Origin: an uncultured delta proteobacterium
Lineage (GTDB): Bacteria; Desulfobacterota; Desulfovibrionia; Desulfovibrionales; Desulfovibrionaceae
Direction of reading: 5' to 3'
Assembly (NCBI GenBank): GCA_903835685.1
Contig: CAILNX010000023.1
Location: forward strand, 1 to 64,000
Length of the DNA: 64,000 bases
The notes beneath the pieces were generated by a model. The model did not search any database. It had not been told where the DNA came from and saw only the letters and a list, made by a program, of their open reading frames with translations. Positions 33,457-42,123 of this stretch are shown in pieces (within the stretch, counting starts at the first letter, position 1; every line of letters begins with the position of its first letter). A program made the position numbers and the translations under genes.

Positions 33457-34053
33457 TTACACGAAGTCCAGGAGGCAGGGAATGCTCTTTTCCGACTTTG
33501 GGGCCAGGGCCGGGTCTGGGGCCGACGATTCGGAATGGACCAAGGGCTCGGCGTTCCTGTCCGTCTCAAGGGTGGCCGGGACGACCGCCTCCCCTGCCGG
33601 ACTTTTGGGCGCGCCCTGAAGCAGTTGGGTCCGCACCTGGCAAAGGGGATTCACCGAGACCGGTTCCGGGTCCTCGAACCCCTCGCCCACAAAGGCCCCT
33701 TCCCCGCCCAGATGGCGTTCGTAGACCACGCCCCACTCGCGCAGGCCGAGCAGGGCCGGAATCATGGCGCAGCCCATGTCCGTCAGGCGGTACTCCACCC
33801 GGGGCGGCACCTCGCGGAACACCTCTCGGCTGACCAGCCCGTCGCGCTCCAGTTCGCGCAACTGCCGGGCCAGCATGCGCTCGGTCACTCCGGGCATGGC
33901 CCGCCTGAGTTCACTGTAGCGCATGACCCCGCCCTGGGCCAGATGAAACAGAATAATGGGCTTCCACTTGCCGCCAATGACCAGAAGGGCCAACTCAAAA
34001 TAGCAACGATATTTCTTTCCTTTCAATTCCTTGATATCGCAGACTTTTGTCAT
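33457..34053 (-). CDS. HxlR-family transcriptional regulator with long C-terminal tail
   Basis: A 198-residue winged helix-turn-helix protein of the HxlR type: the first 110 residues contain GGKWKPIILFHLAQGGVMRYSEL, MPGVTERMLARQLRELERDGLVSREVF and the wing PPRVEYRLTDMG. HxlR regulators usually have about 110-130 residues, so the last 75 residues are an extra, low-complexity tail with three scattered Cys. They respond to thiol-reactive compounds or aldehydes. The gene is divergent from the flavoprotein gene, which it probably controls through the operator at 34250-34266. Confidence 0.9.
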   Translation of the reverse strand: MTKVCDIKELKGKKYRCYFELALLVIGGKWKPIILFHLAQGGVMRYSELRRAMPGVTERMLARQLRELERDGLVSREVFREVPPRVEYRLTDMGCAMIPALLGLREWGVVYERHLGGEGAFVGEGFEDPEPVSVNPLCQVRTQLLQGAPKSPAGEAVVPATLETDRNAEPLVHSESSAPDPALAPKSEKSIPCLLDFV

Positions 34054-34249
34054 GGTGTTATACCTGCTTGCATGCTGCTATACATTTTACCCGTTGCCAG
34101 CGCTATTGGCAGTACCTTCTGTCCGACCAGATACCATCAGGCGTATCCAAATACATGGGAAAAACTACTGTGCTCGGGACAACACCCGGATGAACACCTT
34201 GATATAACGCGATTTTATTTGTACGTATCCACCGTGACAGCCTATTCCT

Positions 34250-34266
34250 ATACTTTGTGTAAGTAT
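34250..34266. promoter_or_regulatory. HxlR/YodB-type operator
   Basis: ATACTT-TGTGT-AAGTAT is a perfect 6-bp inverted repeat that fits the TACT-N7-AGTA form bound by Bacillus YodB-type HxlR regulators. It lies between the HxlR gene and the divergent flavoprotein gene, about 100 bases before the latter. Binding is inferred. The rest of the 311-base divergent region shows no gene. Confidence 0.6.
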
Positions 34267-34364
34267 CATACAAGGAAGACCATACTTGTCAAGGATGGGG
34301 ATATGGTCCATGGGTTCAAGGGTGATCTCTTGATCTGGAACCAATACCCGAGGAGGGATGTCTC

Positions 34365-34982
34365 ATGAAAGCAGTGGCAGTGAACGGAAGTCCCAGAAAG
34401 GGCGGGAACACGGAAATCCTGTTGGGCAAGGTCCTGGCCCCGTTGGCCGCAGCCGGGTGGGAGACCGATCTGGTCCAGGTGGGAGGCCGGAACATCAAGG
34501 GGTGCATCGCCTGCTACAAATGTTTCGAGAACAAGGACGGGCACTGCGCGGTCACCAAGGACATCTTCAATGGAATCATGGATAAGCTGGCCGTGGCTGA
34601 CGCCATCATTTTCGGCACGCCCACATATTTCACCGATGTTTCGGCCGAACTCAAAGCCCTGCTGGACCGTTCCGGCCTGGTCTCCCTGGCCAACGGCCGC
34701 CTGTTCATGGGCAAGGTCGGGGCGGCCGTGGTGGCCGTGCGCCGGGGCGGGGCCACCCACGCCTTTGACACCATCAACCACATGTACCTCATGTCCGGCA
34801 TGATCGTGCCCGGGTCCCTCTACTGGAACATGGGCTACGGCCGAAACAAGGGCGAGGTGGAGAGCGACGCCGAGGGCTTGGCCAACATGCAGCACCTGGG
34901 CCAGGCCATTGACTGGCTGGGCCGGGCCATTGCGCCCAACCTGAAATCCTACCCCAGGCCCAAGGCCCCGGGCGAGGAATAG
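34365..34982 (+). CDS. Flavodoxin-like NAD(P)H-dependent oxidoreductase (iron-sulfur flavoprotein type)
   Basis: A 205-residue flavodoxin-fold protein with the FMN phosphate loop GSPRKGGNTEIL and the short CIACYKCFENKDGHC segment, where several Cys lie as in iron-sulfur flavoproteins, so a cluster or redox-active Cys is possible. FGTPTYFTDVSAELKALLDR is the second FMN loop. The start has a strong GGAGGG. Divergent from the HxlR gene, as with many HxlR-regulated quinone/nitro reductases; likely a stress-induced reductase. Confidence 0.9.
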   Translation: MKAVAVNGSPRKGGNTEILLGKVLAPLAAAGWETDLVQVGGRNIKGCIACYKCFENKDGHCAVTKDIFNGIMDKLAVADAIIFGTPTYFTDVSAELKALLDRSGLVSLANGRLFMGKVGAAVVAVRRGGATHAFDTINHMYLMSGMIVPGSLYWNMGYGRNKGEVESDAEGLANMQHLGQAIDWLGRAIAPNLKSYPRPKAPGEE

Positions 34983-35124
34983 GCCTCCAGCGTATTTTCG
35001 GAGCGTGGCGGCTCGGCTGGCCCGGGCCGCCGCGCGCATCCGGGCCAAGAGGCCGTCCCCGAGACATCTATCCCAACCGGGGCCCGCGATTTACTTTGAT
35101 CCCCTCCTCTGCTATCTCCCGGCC

Positions 35125-35802
35125 ATGCGTTATTACCCGGTGTTTCTCAATCTTGAGGGCAAGGCCTGTCTGGTGGTCGGCGCGGGCCAGGTGGGCCGCC
35201 GCAAGGTGGCCACGGTCCTGGACTGCGGCGTTGGTTCGGTGGTCGTTGTGGACACCCGGCCGCCGGACGAGGACTTTGCCCCCCTTCTGGCCAACCCGCG
35301 CCTGAGCTACGAGACCCGGGCCTTTGCGGAAAGCGACCTGGACGGCGCGTTCCTGGTCATCGCCTCCACCAGCAACGAGGAGCTGAATTGGCGCATCAGC
35401 CGGTTGTGCGCCGAGCGCGGGCTGTTGTGCAACATTGTGGACCAGCCCGAGAAATGCAGTTTCATCGTGCCAGCCATGTACACCCAGGGCGACCTGACCC
35501 TGGCCATTTCCACGGGCGGGACCAGCCCGGCCCTGGCCAAGAAGATGCGCAAGGAGATGGTCGAGCATTTCGGCGCGGAATACGGGACCTTCCTGACGCT
35601 TATGAGCCGGTTGCGGCCCCTGGTCCTGGACCTGGACCACCCTACCGAGGCCAACACGGTCCTGTTCCGCTCCATCGTGGATTCCGGGGTCCTTCAGGCC
35701 CTGCGGGACAAGGACCAGGCCCGGGCCGAGTCCCTGCTGGCCGCCCTGCTCCCGGAGTCCTTGCGCCCGAACATCCCGGAGCTTGTGCATGGACTCCTTT
35801 AG
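35125..35802 (+). CDS. Precorrin-2 dehydrogenase/sirohydrochlorin ferrochelatase-type protein
   Basis: A 225-residue protein with the CysG N-domain layout: YYPVFLNLEGKACLVVGAGQVGRRKVATVL for NAD binding, then CNIVDQPEKCSFIVPA and a helical C-terminal part. It oxidises precorrin-2 to sirohydrochlorin on the way to siroheme. Sulfate reducers need siroheme for sulfite reductase and also make heme from it. The start is ATG 35125; the longer frame upstream is not supported. It overlaps the next gene by 14 bases, in a tetrapyrrole operon. Confidence 0.9.
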   Translation: MRYYPVFLNLEGKACLVVGAGQVGRRKVATVLDCGVGSVVVVDTRPPDEDFAPLLANPRLSYETRAFAESDLDGAFLVIASTSNEELNWRISRLCAERGLLCNIVDQPEKCSFIVPAMYTQGDLTLAISTGGTSPALAKKMRKEMVEHFGAEYGTFLTLMSRLRPLVLDLDHPTEANTVLFRSIVDSGVLQALRDKDQARAESLLAALLPESLRPNIPELVHGLL

Positions 35803-36613
35803 CCTTTTGCAGGCGGTCATCATCTTCGTGTACCTGGCGGGCACGGTCCTGGTTTTCGCCGGTCCCATCCTGCATAAGGAGCGGCTCAAAAGCCTGGGCA
35901 ATGCCGCGGCCGTGGCCGGGTTCGCCCTGCACACCCTGAACATCATCCTGTACCTCTCCCTGGAACAGGGTCTGGCCCTGACCGAGGGCAGCTTCTACTT
36001 CAGCCTTCTGGCCTGGAGCCTGCTGCTCATCTATTTCATCCTCTGGTGGCGGCTGCGCCTGGGCTTTCTCGGGCTCACGGCCGCGCCCCTGGCCCTGCTG
36101 CTCTTTGTCTCCTCCCTGGCCACCGTGGGTACCCGGGTGGCCATGCCCAAATCCCTCATCGGGGTCTTTTTCAGCCTGCACATCGGGTCGCTTTTCGCCA
36201 GCATCAGCCTGTTGACCATGGCCTTTGGCGCGGCCCTGGCCTTCATCTACCTGGAAAAAAAGATCAAGACCAAGGCCAAACTCACCGGCCTGGGCAAGGA
36301 AATGCCCTCGCTGAACATGCTGGACAAGGTCAACCACTGGGTCATCCTGATCGGGTTTCCCCTGTACACCCTGGGTCTGGTCACGGGATTCATGTGGGCC
36401 AGGCAGGCCTTTGGCCGGGTTTTTTCCTGGGACCCCAAGGAAGTGGTGGCCTTGTTCGTCTGGTTTTTGTTCGCCCTGCTCTTTCACCAGCGTCTGGCCC
36501 TGGGCTGGCGCGGCCGCAAGACCGCGGTCATGGCCATCTGGGTTTACGGCTTCACCCTGCTCTCCCTGGTGGGGGTCAACTTCTTCGTGGTCACCCACCA
36601 CGGCTTCAAATAA
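35789..36613 (+). CDS. CcsA/HemX-family cytochrome c assembly protein
   Basis: A 274-residue integral membrane protein with about eight hydrophobic segments. It has the family motif FSWDPKEVVALFVWFLFALLFH, and conserved His residues near the ends of helices, typical of CcsA/CcmC/HemX. Its place between the precorrin-2 dehydrogenase and hemA genes matches HemX of other organisms, thought to help control hemA level or carry heme. It starts inside the preceding gene (ATG 35789). Confidence 0.9.
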   Translation: MDSFSLLQAVIIFVYLAGTVLVFAGPILHKERLKSLGNAAAVAGFALHTLNIILYLSLEQGLALTEGSFYFSLLAWSLLLIYFILWWRLRLGFLGLTAAPLALLLFVSSLATVGTRVAMPKSLIGVFFSLHIGSLFASISLLTMAFGAALAFIYLEKKIKTKAKLTGLGKEMPSLNMLDKVNHWVILIGFPLYTLGLVTGFMWARQAFGRVFSWDPKEVVALFVWFLFALLFHQRLALGWRGRKTAVMAIWVYGFTLLSLVGVNFFVVTHHGFK

Positions 36614-36631
36614 CCACGGTTTCACACAACG

Positions 36632-37984
36632 ATGGATCAAGACATCTTCCTTCTGGGATTCAATCACCGCACGGCCGCAGTGGCCGTGCGCGAAAAATAC
36701 GCCCTGACCACGGTGGAGAACTTCACCTCCAAGCTGGCCCGGGCCGTGCCTGCCCGTGAGGTCATGTGCCTGTCCACCTGCAACCGGGTGGAGATTCTGG
36801 CTGTTGGCCGCAAGGGCAGCGGTTTGCGCGACGCCATCCTGGACTTCTGGGCCAAGGCCTGCGGGGGCCGCGTCGAGGAGCTCGCCCCCCACGTGTACCG
36901 CTACGAGGGACACGAGGCCGTGGGCCATCTCTTCAAGGTGGCCGCCAGTCTGGACTCCATGATCGTGGGCGAGCCCCAGATCCTGGGCCAGCTGAAAACC
37001 GCCTACCGCGACGCCGTGGACCAGGGTTCGGCCAAGGTCATCATCAACCGCCTGCTGCACAAGGCTTTTTTCGCGGCCAAACGGGTGCGCACCGAGACCA
37101 ACATCGCTTCCAGCGCCGTGTCCATCAGCTTCGCGGCCGTGGAGCTGGCCCGCAAGATTTTCGGGGACATGACCGGGGTCACGGCCATGCTCGTGGGCGC
37201 CGGGGAAATGGCCGAACTGGCCGCCACCCACCTCCTGGGCAACGGGGTGAAGAACCTGCTCATCGCCAACCGCACCTTTGCCCGGGCCGAGGAATTGGCC
37301 AAGACCATGGGCGGAAAAGCCATCACCTTTGAGGAGATCATCGGCCGCCTGGCCGAGGCGGACATCGTCATCAGCTCCACCGGAGCCCAGCACACGGTAA
37401 TTCAGGCCCGGGACGTGCGGCCGGTGCTGAAAAAACGCAAGAATCGCCCTATGTTCTTCATCGACATCGCCGTGCCCCGGGACATCGATCCGGACGTGAA
37501 CGGCCTGGACAACGTGTACCTCTACGACATCGACGACTTGAAGGAGATCGTGGAGGAGAACATGGCCCAGCGCCGGGGCGAGGCGGTCAAGGCCGAGGCC
37601 TTGGTGGACATCGAGGCCGAGGCATTCGGCAAGTGGCTGGAATCACTCGGACTCCAGCCCACCATCCTGGATCTCTACGGCCGGGCCGAGCGCTGCGCCC
37701 GCCAGGAGCTGAAAAAGACCTTGAAGCGCCTGGGACCCGTGCCCCCCGAGGCCGAGGAGGCCCTGGAGACCCTGGTCCTGTCCTTGAGCCGCAAGATTCT
37801 CCACGAGCCCGTGGATTTCCTCAAACGCCGCACCCGGGAGGAAGGCAAGGCCGACGAGTTCATCTCCCTGGTGCGCCGGGTGTTCAACCTGGACGACGAC
37901 TCCGTGCCTGCCGACGCCCATGCCGACCGCCTGGACGACAGCGTGGAGCAAGGCTCGGCCTCGGACCCGGACACCTGCCAGTAG
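36632..37984 (+). CDS. hemA: Glutamyl-tRNA reductase
   Basis: The first committed step of tetrapyrrole synthesis: reduction of glutamyl-tRNA(Glu) to glutamate semialdehyde. The 450-residue product has the LGFNHRTA N-terminus, catalytic Cys in CLSTCNRVEIL, SLDSMIVGEPQILGQ, NADPH site MLVGAGEMAELA and a C-terminal dimerisation helix. The usual length is 420-450; the last 20 residues are an acidic tail. It is in the same run as the siroheme gene and HemX. Confidence 0.96.
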   Translation: MDQDIFLLGFNHRTAAVAVREKYALTTVENFTSKLARAVPAREVMCLSTCNRVEILAVGRKGSGLRDAILDFWAKACGGRVEELAPHVYRYEGHEAVGHLFKVAASLDSMIVGEPQILGQLKTAYRDAVDQGSAKVIINRLLHKAFFAAKRVRTETNIASSAVSISFAAVELARKIFGDMTGVTAMLVGAGEMAELAATHLLGNGVKNLLIANRTFARAEELAKTMGGKAITFEEIIGRLAEADIVISSTGAQHTVIQARDVRPVLKKRKNRPMFFIDIAVPRDIDPDVNGLDNVYLYDIDDLKEIVEENMAQRRGEAVKAEALVDIEAEAFGKWLESLGLQPTILDLYGRAERCARQELKKTLKRLGPVPPEAEEALETLVLSLSRKILHEPVDFLKRRTREEGKADEFISLVRRVFNLDDDSVPADAHADRLDDSVEQGSASDPDTCQ

Positions 37985-38028
37985 AACGATACAACCGGCC
38001 GCTTGCGGCCGCGCCCAAGGATGCCTGC

Positions 38029-38364
38029 ATGCGCGTCTACGTCATCGACGAATTGCTCCGGGAACAGGTGCAGCTCATTGAAAAGGCCATGAAGGCCAAG
38101 GGCTGGACCGGGGGAGTGGAGGGAATCTACTACCTGCCCCTGCCCCAGGAGCTTCTGGACCCGGACCAGGCCGAGCATCTGGCCGAGTGCGGCCCCTTCT
38201 TCCTGGCCGTGGAGGTCCTGCCCGAGGCCCTGCGCCTGGAGCTTCTGGTCCGGGCCGCCAACATCATCCGCTGTTCCTGCATCCGCTACGCGACCCCGGT
38301 CCAGCGCAACCACATGATTGATTTCTTCGACGCCTTCATTCGGGGGTTGGACATCCCGGTCTAG
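38029..38364 (+). CDS. Conserved-looking small protein of unknown function next to hemA
   Basis: A soluble protein of 111 residues with regular codon bias and an AAGGATG Shine-Dalgarno. I do not recognise the family. It contains VIDELLREQVQLIEKAM near its start, YLPLP, and two Cys near residue 83 (IIRCSC). It lies 44 bases after hemA and 64 bases before tilS, on the same strand, so it probably belongs to the tetrapyrrole transcript. Confidence 0.7.
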   Translation: MRVYVIDELLREQVQLIEKAMKAKGWTGGVEGIYYLPLPQELLDPDQAEHLAECGPFFLAVEVLPEALRLELLVRAANIIRCSCIRYATPVQRNHMIDFFDAFIRGLDIPV

Positions 38365-38428
38365 CCCGACTGCGGGAAATACCCTATTCTGGAACGCCAT
38401 ACCGGAACATCTGGTCCAGGAGCCGCCC

Positions 38429-39562
38429 ATGACCCGCCCTGTCGATCTGCAAGCCTTCCCGGAAAAACTCCAGGACCTGCACCCGGAATGCGCCCGGCTC
38501 TGCCTGGACGTGGAGCGGTTCGTGACCCAGGACCTGGGCGCGGACCTGACCGGCAAGCGGCTGGTGGCCGCCCTGTCCGGTGGTTCGGACTCAACCGCCC
38601 TGCTCCTGGTCTTCCACTACCTGGCGGAACGAAATAATTTCACCCTGATCGCCGCGCATTTCAACCATCTGCTCCGGCCCGAGGCCGAGTACGAGTCCTG
38701 GTTCGTGCAGCGCATGGCTGAGAGCCTGGGCCTGACCTACCGCAGCGAGGCCCGGGACGTGCGCGCCCACGCCCTGGAGTTCAAGCTCGGGCTGGAAGAG
38801 GCTGGCCGGGCCTTGCGCTATGGTTTTCTGGAGCGCTTAAGAGGCGAGATGCAAGCCGATTACATCCTGCTCGGCCACCATCTGGACGACCTGACCGAGG
38901 ACATCCTCCTGCGCCTGGTGCGCGGAGCTGGCTGGCCCGCCCTGGGCGGCATGCCCGGCAGCGACTCTATCCGGGGGATCCTGCGACCGTTTTTGCTCAC
39001 CCCAAAATCCCGGCTCATCGAGTTCCTGGTGGACTTAGACACCACCTGGGCCGAGGACGCCAGCAACCAGGACACCCATTTCGCCCGCAACCGCATGCGC
39101 TACGACGTGGTGCCCATGCTTACCCGGGAGAATCCCAACCTGGGCCAGAGCATGGCCCGGCTCTGGCGTCAGGCCGAACTGGACCGGGGCTTTTTCGAAT
39201 CCGAGATCCAGGGCCTCTTGGACACGGCCCTGTCCCCGGTCACCCCGTTCAAACGCAACCGGCGCATGCTCCTGCTGGACGAACCCCTGCGCAAGGCCCA
39301 CCCGGCAATGCGCCTGCGGGTGTTCAAGCGGGTCTTGGAGCGCCAGGGACCAGGCCAGGTCCTGGCCGACACCCTGCTCCAACTCGAAACGGCCTTTGCC
39401 CAGCCCCGGATTGGGGCCGCCCTCCAGTTTCCGGGCCGCAAGATTGCCCGAGTCACCAACGAAGGAATCTGGTTCGAGAAATCCAAGGACGAGGACTGGC
39501 CCGAGGTTATGGAGGAACAGACTCAGCCCGAAGGCCAGGATACGGACAAGGACGAAACCTGA
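38429..39562 (+). CDS. tilS: tRNA(Ile)-lysidine synthase
   Basis: TilS attaches lysine to C34 of tRNA(Ile) CAU so it reads AUA. The 377-residue protein has the PP-loop ATP motif SGGSDSTALL near residue 50, then LIAAHFNHLLRPEAEYE, LLGHHLDDLTEDILLRL, and the RNRMRYDVVPML segment, all diagnostic. The start ATG at 38429 has AGGAG upstream. It is shorter than E. coli TilS, as in many bacteria. Last gene before a strong terminator. Confidence 0.92.
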   Translation: MTRPVDLQAFPEKLQDLHPECARLCLDVERFVTQDLGADLTGKRLVAALSGGSDSTALLLVFHYLAERNNFTLIAAHFNHLLRPEAEYESWFVQRMAESLGLTYRSEARDVRAHALEFKLGLEEAGRALRYGFLERLRGEMQADYILLGHHLDDLTEDILLRLVRGAGWPALGGMPGSDSIRGILRPFLLTPKSRLIEFLVDLDTTWAEDASNQDTHFARNRMRYDVVPMLTRENPNLGQSMARLWRQAELDRGFFESEIQGLLDTALSPVTPFKRNRRMLLLDEPLRKAHPAMRLRVFKRVLERQGPGQVLADTLLQLETAFAQPRIGAALQFPGRKIARVTNEGIWFEKSKDEDWPEVMEEQTQPEGQDTDKDET

Positions 39563-39632
39563 CCGGGGGGACGGCCCTGAATATACGCTCTATTTATTTG
39601 AAATAATTTACTAAAATATAGCGGATGGCCAG

Positions 39633-39652
39633 AACGCCTTTTGCGGCGTTTT
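39633..39652 (+). terminator. Short hairpin terminator after tilS
   Basis: AACGCC (39633-39638) pairs with GGCGTT (39645-39650) around a 6-base loop and is followed by TT. A weaker signal 70 bases after the tilS stop, before the stronger palindrome. Confidence 0.45.
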
Positions 39653-39690
39653 CCTGCCCTGCCCTGGGCGTGATCTCGAAAAATCCTAGA

Positions 39691-39720
39691 AAAGCCCGGA
39701 AAATCGATTTTCCGGGCTTT
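39691..39720. terminator. Bidirectional intrinsic terminator between tilS and the Hpt gene
   Basis: A perfect palindrome of 15-bp arms (AAAGCCCGGAAAATC and its complement), with runs of A and T at the ends. It can terminate tilS on the plus strand and the Hpt gene (stop 39773) on the minus strand. Confidence 0.85.
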
Positions 39721-39772
39721 CCAATTTTATCCAAATTTTACGTATAGATAGATCAGTGTTGGCCCCGGAGGG

Positions 39773-40174
39773 TCAATTCGAGGGCGGGGCTTGGGATTCG
39801 AGGTGGCGGGACATGAACAAACAGATCTGCTCCATGTGGGCGTGCACCCGATCCAGGATGGTGCGGGCCAGGTCCAGGTCTTCGGCCAGGGCAGCTTGTT
39901 CCAACTCCAGGCAAATCTGGCGGAGGTTCAGGCAGCCCATGGTGGCTGCCGCGCCTTTGAGGGAATGGGCCAGGAATTTGAGCCCGGGCAGGTCGCCGTT
40001 CTCCAAGGCCTGGCTCATATCGGCCACCCGTTTGGGCTCCTCGCGGATGAAGACCGAGAACAGCCGGGCCAGGAACTGCGGCTTGCGCGCGATCATCTCC
40101 GCCAGCCACTCGGGGGCAATGAGGAGATCAGGGGGGATTGAGGGGGACGGGCCTTCTGGCTGCATCACGAACAT
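39773..40174 (-). CDS. Hpt-domain phosphotransfer protein
   Basis: A 133-residue protein with the Hpt four-helix bundle: the phospho-His lies in LAHSLKGAAATMGCLNL near residue 72. It relays phosphate between a hybrid sensor kinase and a response regulator; no such kinase is adjacent. The ATG 9 bases into the frame is better spaced from the AGGAG than the first, so the start may be three residues later. Confidence 0.87.
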   Translation of the reverse strand: MFVMQPEGPSPSIPPDLLIAPEWLAEMIARKPQFLARLFSVFIREEPKRVADMSQALENGDLPGLKFLAHSLKGAAATMGCLNLRQICLELEQAALAEDLDLARTILDRVHAHMEQICLFMSRHLESQAPPSN

Positions 40175-40260
40175 ATCTCCTTGCTGAACCGAAATCCTTC
40201 TAGCGCGAACATTCCCACCCGGGCAAGGGGGAATTGAGAGATTATAACCTGGCGGAGGGT

Positions 40261-41685
40261 CTATCCCTTGACCCCGATCAGGGGCAGGACCCGGGCCACG
40301 GCCCGGACCAGCCCGGCCCGCTGGGCGCAGTCCACCACCTCGTCCACGTCCTTGTAGGCCCCCGGGGCTTCCTCGGCCACTTCCTTGAGGCTGCGGCAGC
40401 GCAGGTAGATGCCTTGATGGCCAAGGGATTCCAGCACGTCCCGGCCCTTGTAGCGTTTTTTGGCCTGGGACCGGCTCAAAGCCCGGCCCGCGCCGTGCGG
40501 GGCTGACCCGAAAGAGAGTTCCTGGGCCTTTTCCGTGGCTGCCAGGATGTAGGAGGCCGTGCCCATGCTCCCGCCCACCAGCACGGGCTGGCCCACGGGC
40601 CGCAGGTCCTTGACTAGGTCCGGATGGCCGGGACCGAGCGCCCGGGTGGCCCCCTTGCGATGCACGAAGAGGCGGCCCTTGCGGCCCGCTCCGGTCGCGT
40701 CCTCCTGGCGGCAGGTGTTGTGGGACACGTCGTACAAAAGCCGCAGTTCGGCCTGGGGCAGGATGCGCTCAAAGGCCAATCGGCACAGGTGGGTGATGGC
40801 CTGGCGGTTGGCCAGGGCGCAGTTGACCCCGGCCCGCATGGCCCCCAGATAGTCCTGGCCCAGGTCCGAGAGGATGGGCGCACAGGCCAGTTCCCGGTCA
40901 GGGAGCTTGAGCTTGCGCTTGATGGCGTCCTTGGCCATGAGCATCATATAATCCGTGGCGATCTGATGCCCCAGGCCGCGCGACCCGCAATGGATGGAGA
41001 CCAGGGCGTCGCCCAGGGCCAGCCCAAAGGCGCTGGCGGCCGGAGGGTCCAGGATTTCCGCCACCCACTGCACTTCCAGGTAATGGTTGCCGGAACCCAA
41101 ACTCCCGATCTGGTCCCGGATGCGGGCCATGGCTTCGGCGGACACGGCCTCGGGCCGCGCGCCCGGCGCGCATCCGGCGTCCTCCATGCGGGCCAGGTCC
41201 GCCCGGGTTCCCAGACCCCGGTCCACGGCCCACTGGGCTCCGCCTTCGAGCATGACTTCGATGTCCTCCTGGCTCAAGCGCAGGCTCCCGCCCGCGCCAA
41301 CGCCCGAGGGAGTGGCCACGAACAGCTCGTCGCCCAGGTTTTCCTGTTCGGCCAGGATGTCCTCCCGGGTGAGTCCGGTATGCAGGGTGCGCACCCCGCA
41401 GCCGATGTCATAGCCCACGCCCCCGGCCGAGACCACGCCCCCGGCCTTGGGGTCAAAGGCGGCCACCCCGCCGATGGGGAACCCGTAGCCCGAATGGGCG
41501 TCGGGCATGGCCACCACTGGCCCGACCACGCCTGGAAGTCCGGCCACGTTCATGATCTGCTTCAAGGCCTCGGGCTCGAGACCGGCCAGGATTTCCGGCG
41601 AGGCGATGAGGAGCACGGGCGCACGCATGGGACCCGTGGGGTCCATGGTCCACTGGCACTCGCCGGTCTGGCGCAGTCCTTTCAT
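40261..41685 (-). CDS. rtcB: RNA-splicing ligase RtcB
   Basis: RtcB joins RNA 2',3'-cyclic phosphate or 3'-phosphate ends to 5'-OH ends with GTP and Mn. The 474-residue product shows the metal and GMP motifs: MPDAHSGYGFPIGG, GVGYDIGCGVRTL (with the metal Cys), GSLGSGNHYLEVQ, IHCGSRGLGHQ, YDVSHN and HGAGRALSRSQAKK. No RtcA or RtcR is nearby. It follows the RidA gene by 11 bases and has a good GGGAGG upstream. Confidence 0.95.
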   Translation of the reverse strand: MKGLRQTGECQWTMDPTGPMRAPVLLIASPEILAGLEPEALKQIMNVAGLPGVVGPVVAMPDAHSGYGFPIGGVAAFDPKAGGVVSAGGVGYDIGCGVRTLHTGLTREDILAEQENLGDELFVATPSGVGAGGSLRLSQEDIEVMLEGGAQWAVDRGLGTRADLARMEDAGCAPGARPEAVSAEAMARIRDQIGSLGSGNHYLEVQWVAEILDPPAASAFGLALGDALVSIHCGSRGLGHQIATDYMMLMAKDAIKRKLKLPDRELACAPILSDLGQDYLGAMRAGVNCALANRQAITHLCRLAFERILPQAELRLLYDVSHNTCRQEDATGAGRKGRLFVHRKGATRALGPGHPDLVKDLRPVGQPVLVGGSMGTASYILAATEKAQELSFGSAPHGAGRALSRSQAKKRYKGRDVLESLGHQGIYLRCRSLKEVAEEAPGAYKDVDEVVDCAQRAGLVRAVARVLPLIGVKG

Positions 41686-41696
41686 GGCCCCCTCCC

Positions 41697-42080
41697 CTAC
41701 TTCTTGGCCACCACCTCCAACTCCACCAGGGCGTCCATGGGCAGGCGGGCCACTTCCACCGTGGTGCGGGCCGGATAGGGTTTGGGGAAATGCTCGGCGT
41801 ACACGGCGTTGATGGCCGCGAACTGGTTCATATCCTTGATGAACAGCCCGGACTTGACCACATGCGCCAGGGTCAGGCCAGCGCCTTCCAGCACGGCCGT
41901 GATGTTCTTGATGACCTGGCGAGTTTGAGCCTCCACCCCGCCGGAAACCAGCTTACCCGTGACCGGATCAATGGGGGTCTGGCCAGAACAGAACAGCAGG
42001 TCCCCGGCCCAGACCGCCTGGGAATACGGGCCGATGGCCTTGGGAGCGGCCTCGCTGGCCACGATGATCTTGTCAGACAT
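41697..42080 (-). CDS. ridA: RidA enamine/imine deaminase
   Basis: A 127-residue canonical RidA: GPYSQAVWAGDLLFCSGQTPIDP at the N-terminal half, and PARTTVEVARLPMDALVELE with the substrate-binding Arg at the C-terminus. It hydrolyses 2-aminoacrylate-type intermediates. A second, divergent RidA gene is at 6164. The start has AAGGAGC. It lies between the activase and rtcB genes. Confidence 0.93.
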   Translation of the reverse strand: MSDKIIVASEAAPKAIGPYSQAVWAGDLLFCSGQTPIDPVTGKLVSGGVEAQTRQVIKNITAVLEGAGLTLAHVVKSGLFIKDMNQFAAINAVYAEHFPKPYPARTTVEVARLPMDALVELEVVAKK

Positions 42081-42123
42081 GGGGTTGCTCCTTGTGGATG
42101 GGTGTTGCAGGCGTAAGCCCGCC

